From assembly GCF_004833285.1 (NCBI RefSeq), contig NZ_STFG01000005.1, forward strand, positions 62,001 through 126,000: a stretch of 64,000 bases of DNA, read 5' to 3'. Below, piece after piece: positions 1 to 8,876 of the stretch (positions are counted from its first letter, which is position 1; the number at the start of each line of letters is the position of its first letter). The notes beneath the pieces are model-generated. The model saw nothing but the letters and a program-made list of their open reading frames with translations, ran no database searches and was not told the origin of the DNA. Source of the stretch: Lampropedia puyangensis (lineage in GTDB: Bacteria > Pseudomonadota > Gammaproteobacteria > Burkholderiales > Burkholderiaceae_C). Position numbers and translations under genes: made by a program.

Positions 1-371
1 TGGGCGTTGAGATCGGCCAGCGTCTTTTTTTCTTCTTTGCGCTGTTGCCGTTCTGCTGCCTGGGCAGGCGAGACGTTGTCTTGTGGCACTTGCATGCCTG
101 CCAATTGGGCCAAATCCTTGACGGCATCTACAAAGCCCGTGCCGGCGTAATCCATCAAAAAACCAATGGCATTGCCATGTTTTCCGCAGCCAAAGCAGTG
201 GTAGAACTGCTTGCTCGGACTGACGGTGAATGATGGCGATTTCTCTTCATGAAAGGGGCATAAACCCAGTAGGTTGACGCCCCCTTTTTTGAGCGTGACA
301 TAACGGCCGACCACGTCAACAATGTCTACGCGTTCGATCAATTCATCAATAAAGGTTTGTGGGATGGCCAC
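1..371 (-). CDS. dnaG: DNA primase, N-terminal part (cut by window edge)
   Basis: DNA primase makes the RNA primers used at the replication fork with DnaB helicase. About 123 codons are visible before the window edge. They hold the CHC2-type zinc-binding domain: Cys38-Pro-Phe-His41 and Cys59-Phe-Gly-Cys62, preceded by the FIDELIERVDIVDVV helix and followed by FLMDYAGTGFVDAVKDLAQ, which leads towards the polymerase domain. Reading starts at a GTG at 371, giving (M)AIPQTFIDEL, the usual primase start. I see no good Shine-Dalgarno before it. The identification is secure from the zinc domain; the catalytic Toprim part lies outside the window. Confidence 0.95.
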   Translation of the reverse strand, partial: MAIPQTFIDELIERVDIVDVVGRYVTLKKGGVNLLGLCPFHEEKSPSFTVSPSKQFYHCFGCGKHGNAIGFLMDYAGTGFVDAVKDLAQLAGMQVPQDNVSPAQAAERQQRKEEKKTLADLNA

Positions 372-661
372 GGTAGGAGGCGAGAAACGGTAGGAGGAAG
401 AGCCAAGTCAGCTAAACAGCAGGTAGGTGATTCGCTGTGTTGATGCCATAGGCCCAAGGGGCTGTGGCTGGTAGAAGGGGCCAATTATCCAACTTTCTCA
501 GCTGCGCGCTTTTTCTTGTTCATTGCTCACATTGGGATTTAAACGGGTAATCGGTAAAAGCAGCTGGCTTGAAGACAGGGCCCATTGTTGTTTGAGGGCG
601 CTTCAGACTCAATATGCCGAATGCTGAATCAGCATTCGGCAACTGCCTGTGCTGTTTCGCC
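372..661. other. Intergenic region dnaG to LOG gene
   Basis: About 290 bases without a convincing gene. Both flanking genes are on the minus strand, so this holds the dnaG upstream region and the 3' end of the LOG transcript. The one clear structure is a perfect palindrome at 616-640 (listed separately). Nothing else stands out. Confidence 0.6.
616..640 (-). terminator. Perfect palindrome after the LOG gene, possible terminator
   Basis: GCCGAATGCTG (616-626), AAT as a three-base loop, then CAGCATTCGGC (630-640): an 11-bp perfect stem 22 bases past the stop of the LOG gene on the minus strand. There is no clear run of T on either side, so it may end transcription with Rho, protect the 3' end, or bind a dimeric protein. 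Confidence 0.45.
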
Positions 662-1258
662 TTAAATGTGTTGCGTGAGTTCAGCGGCATTGTGCTGCGG
701 CATGCCGGCAGCTTGCACTAAACCTTGCAGCAAAGTCGGAACATCTTGACCAATTTCTACCAATTGCATTTGCCAATCATTCATAAAACCATTGCTGCTG
801 CAATTGCTCAGAAATGATTCCAGTCCATCGTAATAGCCAGCAGCATTGAGAATGCCGATGGGTTTGTCGTGGTAGCCTAACTGGCGCCAAGTCCAAATTT
901 CGAAAAGCTCTTCGAATGTGCCAATTCCACCGGGCAGAGTTAGAAAGGCATTGCTTCGCTCGGCCATCATGGCTTTGCGCTGGTGCATGGTCTCAACCAC
1001 GTGTAACTCATCGCATGCGTCATTGGCCAACTCTTTGTGAACCAATGCTGTAGGGATGATGCCAATGACACGGCCACCTGCTTGCTTGGTCGCTCTAGCC
1101 ACCGTACCCATTAAGCCAGTTTTTCCTCCTCCGTACACAAGTTGTCCGCCGTGCTCGCCAATCCAGTGGCCAACTTGTTCGGCAGCTTGATTCATCAGTG
1201 CGCTTGTGCCGTCACGAGATCCGCAGTACACGCAAATAGAAAAATGAGGGGATGTCAT
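662..1258 (-). CDS. TIGR00730/LOG family Rossmann-fold phosphoribohydrolase
   Basis: This family (LOG, cytokinin riboside 5'-monophosphate phosphoribohydrolase-like) cleaves the N-glycosidic bond of nucleoside monophosphates, freeing a base and ribose 5-phosphate in the cytoplasm. The 198 residues show the whole signature: CVYCGSRDG at the start, YGGGKTGLMG around residues 42-51, and PGGIGTFEELFEIWTWRQLG around 108-127, the PGGxGTxxE motif holding the catalytic Glu. Length is normal for the family. Its start codon overlaps the stop of the upstream dgkA by four bases, so the two are probably translationally coupled. The in vivo substrate cannot be read from sequence. Confidence 0.92.
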   Translation of the reverse strand: MTSPHFSICVYCGSRDGTSALMNQAAEQVGHWIGEHGGQLVYGGGKTGLMGTVARATKQAGGRVIGIIPTALVHKELANDACDELHVVETMHQRKAMMAERSNAFLTLPGGIGTFEELFEIWTWRQLGYHDKPIGILNAAGYYDGLESFLSNCSSNGFMNDWQMQLVEIGQDVPTLLQGLVQAAGMPQHNAAELTQHI

Positions 1259-1635
1259 GCAATAAACCTTTCATATAGTGCCCACGCCCATGTCATGAGA
1301 CAAAAGACAATCGCGAGCAAAACCGCTGCACTACCCAAATCTTTGGCATTTTTCGATAGGGCATGCCATTCGGGACCTACTCGGTCAACAACGGCTTCTA
1401 CCGCTGAGTTGAGAATCTCTGTGACCAGAACAAATACAACCGTACCTATTAGAAAGCAGATTTCCAGCCAGTTTTTTCCAACTCCGAAAGCAGCGGGAAT
1501 CAAGATGATGGCTAGCAGCAATTCTTGTTTGAAAGCGGCTTCTTGGCAGGCTGCGATTAACCCATGACAGGAGTTTCTAAAAGCAGAAATGATGCGCTGG
1601 AGGCCTTTTCGAGGGGCGTGCTGTTTGGTTGGCAT
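1255..1635 (-). CDS. dgkA: Diacylglycerol kinase (prokaryotic DgkA type)
   Basis: Small inner-membrane kinase that phosphorylates diacylglycerol to phosphatidate and so recycles lipid released by membrane-derived glucan synthesis. The 126 residues carry the family signature: an N-terminal amphipathic RIISAFRNSCHGL segment, EILNSAVEAVVDR around residues 73-85 with the catalytic and metal-binding Glu/Asn, and KNAKDLGSAAV around 95-105. Three membrane segments can be seen (LLLAIILIPAAFGV, ICFLIGTVVFVLVT, AAVLLAIVFCLMTWAWAL). The gene overlaps the LOG-family gene by four bases, forming a two-gene unit. Function is secure by family. Confidence 0.94.
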   Translation of the reverse strand: MPTKQHAPRKGLQRIISAFRNSCHGLIAACQEAAFKQELLLAIILIPAAFGVGKNWLEICFLIGTVVFVLVTEILNSAVEAVVDRVGPEWHALSKNAKDLGSAAVLLAIVFCLMTWAWALYERFIA

Positions 1636-1823
1636 GGATGATTTGTCGACCTTAGCTGGGCCATGCCATGATCAGTATGCGGGGGCCGCATGGAGTCTGA
1701 GCAGGCAAAAGTGTGAGTATGCCCTGAGAAATGTTGATGCAAACCCTGATGGCTAAATCTGAGAACATGACAGGCAGTGCTGCTAATACCCAATGCCTTG
1801 TATTTATTGAGAAAGAGTTTGGA

Positions 1824-2738
1824 CTAATCGGTATAAATTTCAGGGGGCTCTGGCGGAGTGATTGGAATGCCATGCCAGTAGATGACACGCGGTGCAGTTG
1901 GAGCAGGGGGCACGGGTAAAGTTTGCTCGGGCAGGTCGACCGTTGTGACTTCGGTTACTGGCCGAGCCTCCGTTGCTTCCTGTGCAGATGCATCAGGGAT
2001 GTTAGGCGTTGGCACACGTGTGCGTGCGGGAGAGGTGAATTGGACAGGTTGAAGTGGTATTTTGGGTAAATTGCTTAACCCAGGTGTGACTTGATTGGCT
2101 GCAGGGATGCGCACAAGGTTGTTGCGACGCGCAGGCTGTCGCGGTGGCGCACTGGCTTTTTGGGCTGCTTTGGCTAGCTGTTGGCGTACGTCGGGTGCCA
2201 GTGCTCTGAAGTTTTGCCAAGCTTGGTTGAGTTCACTGACGTCAGAGTCATCCCACTGGCGGTACTGCTGTCGCAGTGCCTGTCGTTGATTTTCGTTGAA
2301 GTTTGCCCAGTTGGTGATATTCAGGCTTAGCCGAGAGCGATCAAACTCGCTCATTTCGCTGGCACGTTTTGCAATGGAAAGCCAACGGCGCTTTTCTGCG
2401 TTACTGATGAATGGCCAGATGGCTTCAAGTCCCGCCAAAGTAAGTTTTTCATCATCAGATAGATCGCCCCATATTGGACGCGTGATGTGCATTCCTTTGG
2501 GAGGGGGTGACTCTTTCTGTGAGATTGTGTTTGAAGTTTGCCGCAATTCAGTGGCTACTTGAGGCTCTCCGGCTAGCATCAATGGTCCGTTGTAGCTGAT
2601 GCCTGCAGGTAAAGCGGGCTTCAGTAAGGGAAGCTGAAATGACTGCCAGGACAGTAACAAGGCCAATAGCAGCGCACAGGAAATAACCGAGATAAGACGG
2701 TTGGAGCGATGAGGGGCTGGAAGACTTCTGAGAGGCAC
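1824..2738 (-). CDS. DUF3106 domain protein with proline-rich tail
   Basis: Function unknown. An N-terminal segment (LISVISCALLLALLLSWQSF, about residues 16-35) is a signal anchor. A helical, charged region at about 88-195 (WGDLSDDEKLTLAGLEAIW, repeated WxxxxxxQR-like patterns) matches the DUF3106 family. The last 100 residues are proline- and threonine-rich, which suggests an unstructured periplasmic tail. It starts with GTG at 2738 without a clear Shine-Dalgarno, so the start is uncertain. It lies 71 bases downstream of the DUF3619 gene and the ECF sigma factor on the same strand and is probably in their transcript. The helical periplasmic region could be a sensing or partner-binding module; that is inference. 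Confidence 0.8.
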   Translation of the reverse strand: MPLRSLPAPHRSNRLISVISCALLLALLLSWQSFQLPLLKPALPAGISYNGPLMLAGEPQVATELRQTSNTISQKESPPPKGMHITRPIWGDLSDDEKLTLAGLEAIWPFISNAEKRRWLSIAKRASEMSEFDRSRLSLNITNWANFNENQRQALRQQYRQWDDSDVSELNQAWQNFRALAPDVRQQLAKAAQKASAPPRQPARRNNLVRIPAANQVTPGLSNLPKIPLQPVQFTSPARTRVPTPNIPDASAQEATEARPVTEVTTVDLPEQTLPVPPAPTAPRVIYWHGIPITPPEPPEIYTD

Positions 2739-2809
2739 AACGCAGGGTTTGGGGTGTCTAAATAGATAAAAGGCCGCTGCCGGGAGGTGCTGCGGCCAAA
2801 GCTATCATA

Positions 2810-3268
2810 TCAGTGGGCGGCAGTTGGTGCTTTGGCGCCTGGATGAGAAACGTCTATTTTTTGGCTTTTCAGGTATTGAAGGAAAGCCGGATCAGAGAGC
2901 GCAGATGGTGGCACGGGGCTGGAGAGAATTTGCAAGTCCGTTTGCGCCAGTTCGTTTTCACCATCGTCACTGACTGCGCCTTGCATGAAAGCAACACCAG
3001 CGCCAGCAGCAATAATTGGGGCTGCTGCAAGCAATTTTTTCCACCAGGCGCCTTGCTTTTTGCCAGCGGTATTGGTTTTTTCCGATTTAGCCGCATGCTG
3101 GTGAGCCAAAACCACACGGTGTGTTTCTATGGCTTGCATGCGCGCTATACGCAAACGCTCAGAAATGTCTCTGGGGACATCGTTTTCATGCTGTTTGAGT
3201 GGCTTGGCAAATACTTTCCCAAGTTGATCAATCTCGCTGTCACTCAATTCTGTTTTGATTTCATTCAT
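2810..3268 (-). CDS. DUF3619 family single-pass membrane protein, possible anti-sigma factor
   Basis: Function not established. The 152 residues form a charged cytoplasmic N-terminal part (about 1-78, with DISERLRIARMQAIE), one membrane segment (LLAAAPIIAAGAGVAFMQGAV, about 80-100), and an outer part with SALSDPAFLQYLKSQ. The start codon overlaps the stop of the ECF sigma gene by four bases, so the two proteins are translationally coupled. A short cytosolic helical domain plus one membrane segment, encoded directly behind an ECF sigma factor, is the usual layout of an anti-sigma factor. The role is inferred from layout; I see no named anti-sigma motif such as the ZAS zinc site. Confidence 0.82.
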   Translation of the reverse strand: MNEIKTELSDSEIDQLGKVFAKPLKQHENDVPRDISERLRIARMQAIETHRVVLAHQHAAKSEKTNTAGKKQGAWWKKLLAAAPIIAAGAGVAFMQGAVSDDGENELAQTDLQILSSPVPPSALSDPAFLQYLKSQKIDVSHPGAKAPTAAH

Positions 3269-3834
3269 AGTTTCACCCCTAGTGCGCTGAGCGTTGAGCT
3301 CAATGCTTGAACGGCACGAAAGCAGTGGGTTTTAACGCTCCCTTCCGAGCAACCCATTGCTGCAGCCGTCTCTGCCACATCCATGTCTTCCCAATAACGC
3401 ATGATGAATGCCTCGCGTTGACGAGCAGGAAGTTTTTTTAGCGCTTCTTCAATTTGCTGAAATACTTGCTTGCGTTCTGTGGTGGTTTCAGCGCTCTCCA
3501 CCAGCTCTGAGCCATCGGGCCCAGCATAGTTCTCAAGCAATGAAAACGTGTCGTCTTCGTCGGTGTGGCGTTCAAAATCACTGAAGTTGCTGAAAACGGC
3601 ATTGCGCGTTTTTTGGCGCCGAAACCAGTCGAGTGTGCTGTTGGTGAGGATGCGATTGAACAACATCCTCACTTCTTCAATAGGTTTATCGGCATAGTTT
3701 TCGGCAAGGCGCATCATGCTGTCTTGCACGATATCCAGTGCCGCGTCCTCATCCTTGACGTGAAAAAACGCTTTTTTAAATGCGCGTTTTTCAACTTCTT
3801 GGAGAAAGTCTGCGAATTCTTTTTCGGAGGCCAA
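3265..3834 (-). CDS. ECF-type RNA polymerase sigma factor
   Basis: Alternative sigma factor that directs RNA polymerase to a small regulon. Region 2 is visible as FFHVKDEDAALDIVQDSMMRL, followed by RILTNSTLDWFRRQK. Region 4 is LPARQREAFIMRYWEDMD followed by a helix-turn-helix, AETAAAMGCSEGSVKTHCFRA. I place the start at TTG 3834 (LASEKEFADFL) because relatives begin there. The frame stays open to another TTG at 3888, and no ATG is available upstream. A linker of about 50 acidic residues (SDFERHTDEDDTF) separates regions 2 and 4. It overlaps the DUF3619 gene by four bases, as sigma/anti-sigma pairs often do. Confidence 0.88.
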   Translation of the reverse strand: MASEKEFADFLQEVEKRAFKKAFFHVKDEDAALDIVQDSMMRLAENYADKPIEEVRMLFNRILTNSTLDWFRRQKTRNAVFSNFSDFERHTDEDDTFSLLENYAGPDGSELVESAETTTERKQVFQQIEEALKKLPARQREAFIMRYWEDMDVAETAAAMGCSEGSVKTHCFRAVQALSSTLSALGVKL

Positions 3835-4246
3835 AGCGAGCTCTGTAGTCGAGGGGTAGGCAAAAATGCATCGGTTGTATAGAAGCAACGCATGCAGTTG
3901 TGCTGAGTGAAGGAATGAAGGTCAGTCAGAATCAGGGCAAATTGTGCCTTGTCTTTGTAGTAGCGCCATTGGTTTCAAGTGGTTTCTTGCTCTCAATTTT
4001 GGAAGGCGCCAGTCTAGGGATTATTACGCATAAGCGCATAAAGTGCGTTCTTGGCTTGTTAGGCTGCAATATTTGATGCCATAATTGACAGCTATTCTCC
4101 CGCAATTAATGCAAACGGGGTGTAATGGGGTGGGCATAAAGCCCTGTATCAGGCCCGTTTTACACTCTTAAGTCTTGAGTCTGCTTCACAAGAGTTAGGC
4201 AAGGGGCACCGAAGGTTTTTCAGTTTAGAAAATCAGAAGGTTCATC
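3835..4246. other. Divergent intergenic region between the sigma gene and ilvB
   Basis: About 410 bases between the minus-strand sigma operon and the plus-strand ilv genes. It must hold promoters for both. On the ilv side there is a candidate promoter (listed separately) and a leader of about 150 bases with nested inverted repeats: AAACGGG (4113-4119) against CCCGTTT (4153-4159), and GGGC (4133-4136) against GCCC (4141-4144) inside it. I see no leader peptide rich in Ile, Val or Leu codons; the short reading frame in the leader encodes only MGWA. Confidence 0.5.
4056..4085 (+). promoter_or_regulatory. Candidate ilvB promoter
   Basis: TTGTTA (4056-4061), an 18-base spacer, then CATAAT (4080-4085): four and five of six bases match the sigma-70 consensus. 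It would start a leader of about 155 bases before ilvB. A good TTGACA at 4085-4090 lacks a well-spaced -10 box, so I prefer this pair. Found by eye, with no experimental support. Confidence 0.35.
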
Positions 4247-6040
4247 ATGGAAATCTCTAAAGCCGAGTACCAGTCAGCAGCCGACGCTGCGCAGCGCGCC
4301 AATACTCCCGCTCAAGCCCCCACCGAATTGATGGGCGCTGACATCCTCATCAAATCCCTCGCTGAAGAAAACGTCAAGCACCTCTGGGGCTATCCAGGTG
4401 GCGCCGTTCTCTATATATACGACGCGCTGTACCGCCAAGATGCCGTACAGCACGTTCTGGTTCGCCACGAGCAAGCTGCAGTGCACGCAGCCGATGGCTA
4501 TGCACGCGCTACTGGCGATGTTGGGGTGGCACTGGTCACCTCCGGTCCAGGCTTGACCAATGCCATTACTGGCTTGGCGACTGCTTATATGGACAGTATT
4601 CCGATGGTGGTGATCTCTGGCCAGGTGCCAACGCCCGCCATTGGCCAAGATGCATTCCAAGAATGCGATACCGTGGGTATCACGCGCCCGGTGGTCAAGC
4701 ACAACTTTCTGGTCAAGAACGCAGAAGACATTGCAATCACCGTCAAGAAAGCCTTCCACATCGCCCGCTCTGGCCGTCCAGGCCCAGTGGTGATCGATAT
4801 TCCTAAAGACGTCTCGTTCAAGAAGGTGCCCTACAACGGCTACCCCGAGACCGTCGAAATGCGCTCCTACAACCCGGTGCGCAAAGGCCATTCCGGTCAA
4901 ATCCGTAAAGCCTTGCAGTATTTGCTGGCTGCCAAACGTCCTTATATCTATGTCGGCGGCGGCGCTATTTTGTCCAATGCGACCGACGAAGTGCGCGCCT
5001 TGGCCAATAAGCTGGGTTACCCAGTGACCAACACCCTGATGGGCTTGGGCGCATTCCCTGCATCGGATCCCAAGTTCTTGGGCATGCTCGGCATGCATGG
5101 CACGGTGGAAGCCAACAACGCCATGCAGAACTGCGACGTGCTGATTGCCATTGGCGCACGCTTTGATGACCGCGTGATTGGCAACGTCAAGCACTTCATG
5201 CAAAACGAGCGCAAGATCATCCACATCGATGTCGATCCGTCGGTGATCTCCAAGCGCGTCAAAGTGCAGGTGCCGATTGTGGGCGACTGCAAGGACGTGC
5301 TGATTGAATTGCTCAGTATGCTCGATGAGAGTAATGAGAAGCCCGATGCCGAAGCCCTGCAGCAATGGTGGGCACAAATTGACGGCTGGCGCGAGCGCAA
5401 ATGCCTCGATTACGACCGTGGTAATCAGGATGTGATCAAGCCACAGTATGTTGTTGAGACACTGTGGAACATGACCAAGAACGACGACGTCTACATCACC
5501 TCCGATGTGGGTCAGCATCAAATGTGGGCCGCGCAGTACTACCGCTTTGATGAGCCGCGCCGCTGGATCAACTCCGGTGGTCTGGGCACGATGGGCGTGG
5601 GCATTCCTTATGCCATGGGCATCAAGCTGGCCAAGCCGCAAAGCGAAGTGTTCACCATCACCGGTGAAGGCTCGGTGCAAATGTGTATTCAGGAATTGTC
5701 GACTTGCAAGCAATACGACACGCCGATCATCATTTGCGCGCTGAACAACCGCTATCTGGGCATGGTGCGCCAGTGGCAAGAGATTGAATACTCGGGCCGC
5801 TACAGCAACAGCTACATGGATGCCTTGCCAGACTTCGTCAAACTGGCCGAAGCCTACGGCCATGTGGGCATGCTGATTGAGCGCCCGCAAGACGTTGAAG
5901 GCGCACTGCGCGAGGCGCGCAAGCTCAAAGACCGTACGGTGTTTTTGGACTTCCGCACCGACCCTACTGAAAACGTATTCCCGATGGTGCAAGCCGGTAA
6001 AGGGATTACCGAGATGCTGCTAGGCGCAGACGACTTGTAA
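4247..6040 (+). CDS. ilvB: Acetolactate synthase, large catalytic subunit (biosynthetic)
   Basis: Thiamine-diphosphate enzyme that condenses two pyruvates to 2-acetolactate, or pyruvate with 2-oxobutyrate, the first common step of valine, leucine and isoleucine synthesis. The 597 residues show the three-domain layout: the pyrimidine-binding domain with catalytic Glu75 in RHEQAAVHAADGYARA, a central FAD-type domain, and a C-terminal diphosphate domain with GEGSVQMCIQ...LNNRYLGMVRQWQ. That motif has GEG rather than GDG, a variant also seen in other proteobacterial enzymes. AGAAGG lies eight bases before the ATG. The regulatory subunit (ilvN) and the next enzyme (ilvC) follow. An antisense reading frame across the gene is a shadow. 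Confidence 0.96.
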   Translation: MEISKAEYQSAADAAQRANTPAQAPTELMGADILIKSLAEENVKHLWGYPGGAVLYIYDALYRQDAVQHVLVRHEQAAVHAADGYARATGDVGVALVTSGPGLTNAITGLATAYMDSIPMVVISGQVPTPAIGQDAFQECDTVGITRPVVKHNFLVKNAEDIAITVKKAFHIARSGRPGPVVIDIPKDVSFKKVPYNGYPETVEMRSYNPVRKGHSGQIRKALQYLLAAKRPYIYVGGGAILSNATDEVRALANKLGYPVTNTLMGLGAFPASDPKFLGMLGMHGTVEANNAMQNCDVLIAIGARFDDRVIGNVKHFMQNERKIIHIDVDPSVISKRVKVQVPIVGDCKDVLIELLSMLDESNEKPDAEALQQWWAQIDGWRERKCLDYDRGNQDVIKPQYVVETLWNMTKNDDVYITSDVGQHQMWAAQYYRFDEPRRWINSGGLGTMGVGIPYAMGIKLAKPQSEVFTITGEGSVQMCIQELSTCKQYDTPIIICALNNRYLGMVRQWQEIEYSGRYSNSYMDALPDFVKLAEAYGHVGMLIERPQDVEGALREARKLKDRTVFLDFRTDPTENVFPMVQAGKGITEMLLGADDL

Positions 6041-6071
6041 TCTCAGCCTTCTTTGAATTGTTGTTTGAGTG

Positions 6072-6115
6072 CCAAGCCGCTAGTCAGATTCACCATGATC
6101 TGACAAGCGGCTTGG
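6072..6115 (+). repeat. Long hairpin between ilvB and ilvN
   Basis: CCAAGCCGCT (6072-6081) pairs with AGCGGCTTGG (6106-6115). After one A/A mismatch, GTCAGAT (6083-6089) pairs with ATCTGAC (6098-6104), leaving an eight-base loop. There are 17 paired bases. It sits in a 182-base gap between two subunits that are usually encoded close together. There is no T run, so a classical terminator is unlikely; an RNA-stability or Rho-dependent role is possible. Confidence 0.8.
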
Positions 6116-6222
6116 AGGCAAGAGCACGATTCGCCTCCCGTTTATTGTTCGATGAATCAATTGCTTGCCAAATTCTGCTGTTACCGCTGCAGGGTGAGGG
6201 CAACGAAAAGAGGAGTCTTTAG

Positions 6223-6714
6223 ATGCGACATATCATCGCAGTCCTGCTCGAAAACGAGCCAGGCGCTTTATCCCGCGTTGTCGGTTTGTTTTCTGCACGC
6301 GGCTACAACATTGAATCACTGACCGTCGCTCCGACGGAGGATCCATCGCTCTCGCGCATGACGATCCAGACAGTGGGCTCAGATGACACCATCGAGCAAA
6401 TCACCAAACACCTCAACCGCTTGATTGAAGTGGTCAAGGTGGTCGATTTGACCGATGGCGCTTATACAGAGCGTGAATTGATGATCGTCAAAGTGCGTGC
6501 TTCAGGCAAAGAGCGTGAAGAAATCAAACGCACTACGGACATCTTCCGTGGCCGCATCATTGATGTAACCGATAAGAGTTACACCATTGAATTGACCGGC
6601 GATCAAGGCAAAATTGATGCCTTTCTCAATGCCATCGACCGCACGGCCATTTTGGAGACTGTTCGCACAGGACCCAATGGCATTGGTCGAGGTGAGCGCA
6701 TTTTGCGTCTCTGA
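6223..6714 (+). CDS. ilvN: Acetolactate synthase, small regulatory subunit
   Basis: Regulatory partner of the large subunit: it raises activity and binds valine for feedback inhibition. The ACT domain is at the N-terminus (HIIAVLLENEPGALSRVVGL, then GYNIESLTVAPTEDPSLSRMT), and the C-terminal half is the usual small-subunit extension (TDIFRGRIIDVTDKSYTIELTG). At 163 residues it has the standard length. A good Shine-Dalgarno, AGAGGAG, lies before the ATG. It follows ilvB by 182 bases containing a strong hairpin, so expression relative to ilvB may not be one to one, and precedes ilvC by 116 bases. Confidence 0.95.
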   Translation: MRHIIAVLLENEPGALSRVVGLFSARGYNIESLTVAPTEDPSLSRMTIQTVGSDDTIEQITKHLNRLIEVVKVVDLTDGAYTERELMIVKVRASGKEREEIKRTTDIFRGRIIDVTDKSYTIELTGDQGKIDAFLNAIDRTAILETVRTGPNGIGRGERILRL

Positions 6715-6803
6715 ACCCCCTGTTTCAATCGCACTGGCTAAGTAGCCTGATTGGCGCAAAGAGGGTGCTGAAAGAAATGGTTTTTTGTTTTTTTACCGGT
6801 TGA

Positions 6804-7847
<1,044 letters not shown>

Positions 7848-7885
7848 GCGACTCCCCGTACACGCTGGTCTTGACTGGCGTGCAC

Positions 7886-7924
7886 AAAAAAACCATCCAT
7901 GCGTAGGCGTAGGATGGTTTTTTT
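7886..7924 (+). terminator. Intrinsic terminator after ilvC
   Basis: A7-CCATCC (7886-7898) pairs with GGATGG-T7 (7912-7924) around a 13-base loop. It is 39 bases past the ilvC stop. The A run on the other side means it could also work on the minus strand, where the SDR gene ends further downstream in the window. Confidence 0.9.
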
Positions 7925-8156
7925 ACGTTTGCGACTAAGTTTTCTTTTATCAAGACGTAATGCAGTTTCGTTTTTGCGCGATGAGACTATTTGAAGTAGA
8001 GGGGCTGTTGATTGCGAGTGGCTCAAGCGCGCCATGCTGCAGCGTAAGAAATTCTGAAAATAGCCAGCGTTTCTTCAAGATGCTTTATTCACGTATGCTG
8101 GGGTGCTTTTTCCTGCATGGTTGATGGAATAATTGTGGTAACAAGCGTTTTGAAAC

Positions 8157-8876
8157 TCAGAAACGCTCGTCCGCGATAGCAGGCAAAACCAACTCTCGTA
8201 CAAATGAGGCATTAGAAAGCCGAGTCAATGCGCGCACCATGGACACCACATCGTGTACCGGAATTAGGCCGCCTTCTCCGCGCGCAGCTGCAGTGGCTAT
8301 AGGCGTCGCTAATGCATCTTCGGTATTGAGGTAGCCCAGTTGCAAGCTGGTGACGGCCAAACTTCTATTGCGGTAACTTTCCCGCAATGCGTCAGCCATG
8401 CCGGTCAAGGCGAATTTTGAGGTTCCAAATACCACTTCTGGTCGACCGCTTTGGCGCAGACCCGAGGTCGAGCCAGTCAAAATGATCTGTGGTTTTGTTG
8501 ATGACTCCAGTAACTTGGGCATCAGGTGCTTGATAAGTAACAAGGCTGCGGTGATATTGGTGTTGACCATGGCCATGATCTGCGCATCAGAATCACCCTC
8601 AAACCGGTAGGTGTCGGTAAAGGCTAACTCCTCCCAAACCCCCAAGTTGTAAATTAGTACATCTAATGTGTCGGGCGCTTGCTTAGCGATGGTTTGTGAC
8701 GCAGTAAGAGGCTGGCTCATGTCGGCTTCAATCCAGTCCAAGCTTACACCAGTGGGCAATGTCAAATCAGTTGGGCGCTGGCGGGAGATGCCTACGATAT
8801 GGTCGCCAGCTTGGCCAAGGCCTTCGACAAACGCTTTGCCCAGCCCTTTGCTGGCGCCGATGATGAGGTAGTTCAT
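8157..8876 (-). CDS. SDR family NAD(P)-dependent oxidoreductase
   Basis: Short-chain dehydrogenase/reductase of 239 residues, substrate unknown. The cofactor motif is IGASKGLGKAFVEGLG at residues 5-20, followed by DVLIYNLGVW (the NNAG-like motif, here YNLG), the serine of ILTGSTSGL, and a catalytic region with FGTSKFALTGM in which Lys is present. The usual catalytic Tyr of YxxxK is replaced by Phe (VFGTSK). I place the start at ATG 8876 because MNYLIIGASKGLG is the natural SDR start; the frame stays open upstream to 9179, which would overlap the cstA upstream region. The Phe in place of Tyr may lower or change catalysis. Confidence 0.88.
   Translation of the reverse strand: MNYLIIGASKGLGKAFVEGLGQAGDHIVGISRQRPTDLTLPTGVSLDWIEADMSQPLTASQTIAKQAPDTLDVLIYNLGVWEELAFTDTYRFEGDSDAQIMAMVNTNITAALLLIKHLMPKLLESSTKPQIILTGSTSGLRQSGRPEVVFGTSKFALTGMADALRESYRNRSLAVTSLQLGYLNTEDALATPIATAAARGEGGLIPVHDVVSMVRALTRLSNASFVRELVLPAIADERF

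Noticed and set aside
5655-5760. GEG instead of GDG in the thiamine-diphosphate motif of IlvB
   Set aside because: At first it looked like a loss of a metal ligand, but the same variant occurs in other proteobacterial acetolactate synthases, so it is not a defect.
4274-5992. Long open frame on the minus strand, 572 codons, opposite ilvB
   Set aside because: It is the antisense of a fully conserved acetolactate synthase. It is His/Val/Gln-rich with no domain, and no ribosome site precedes it.
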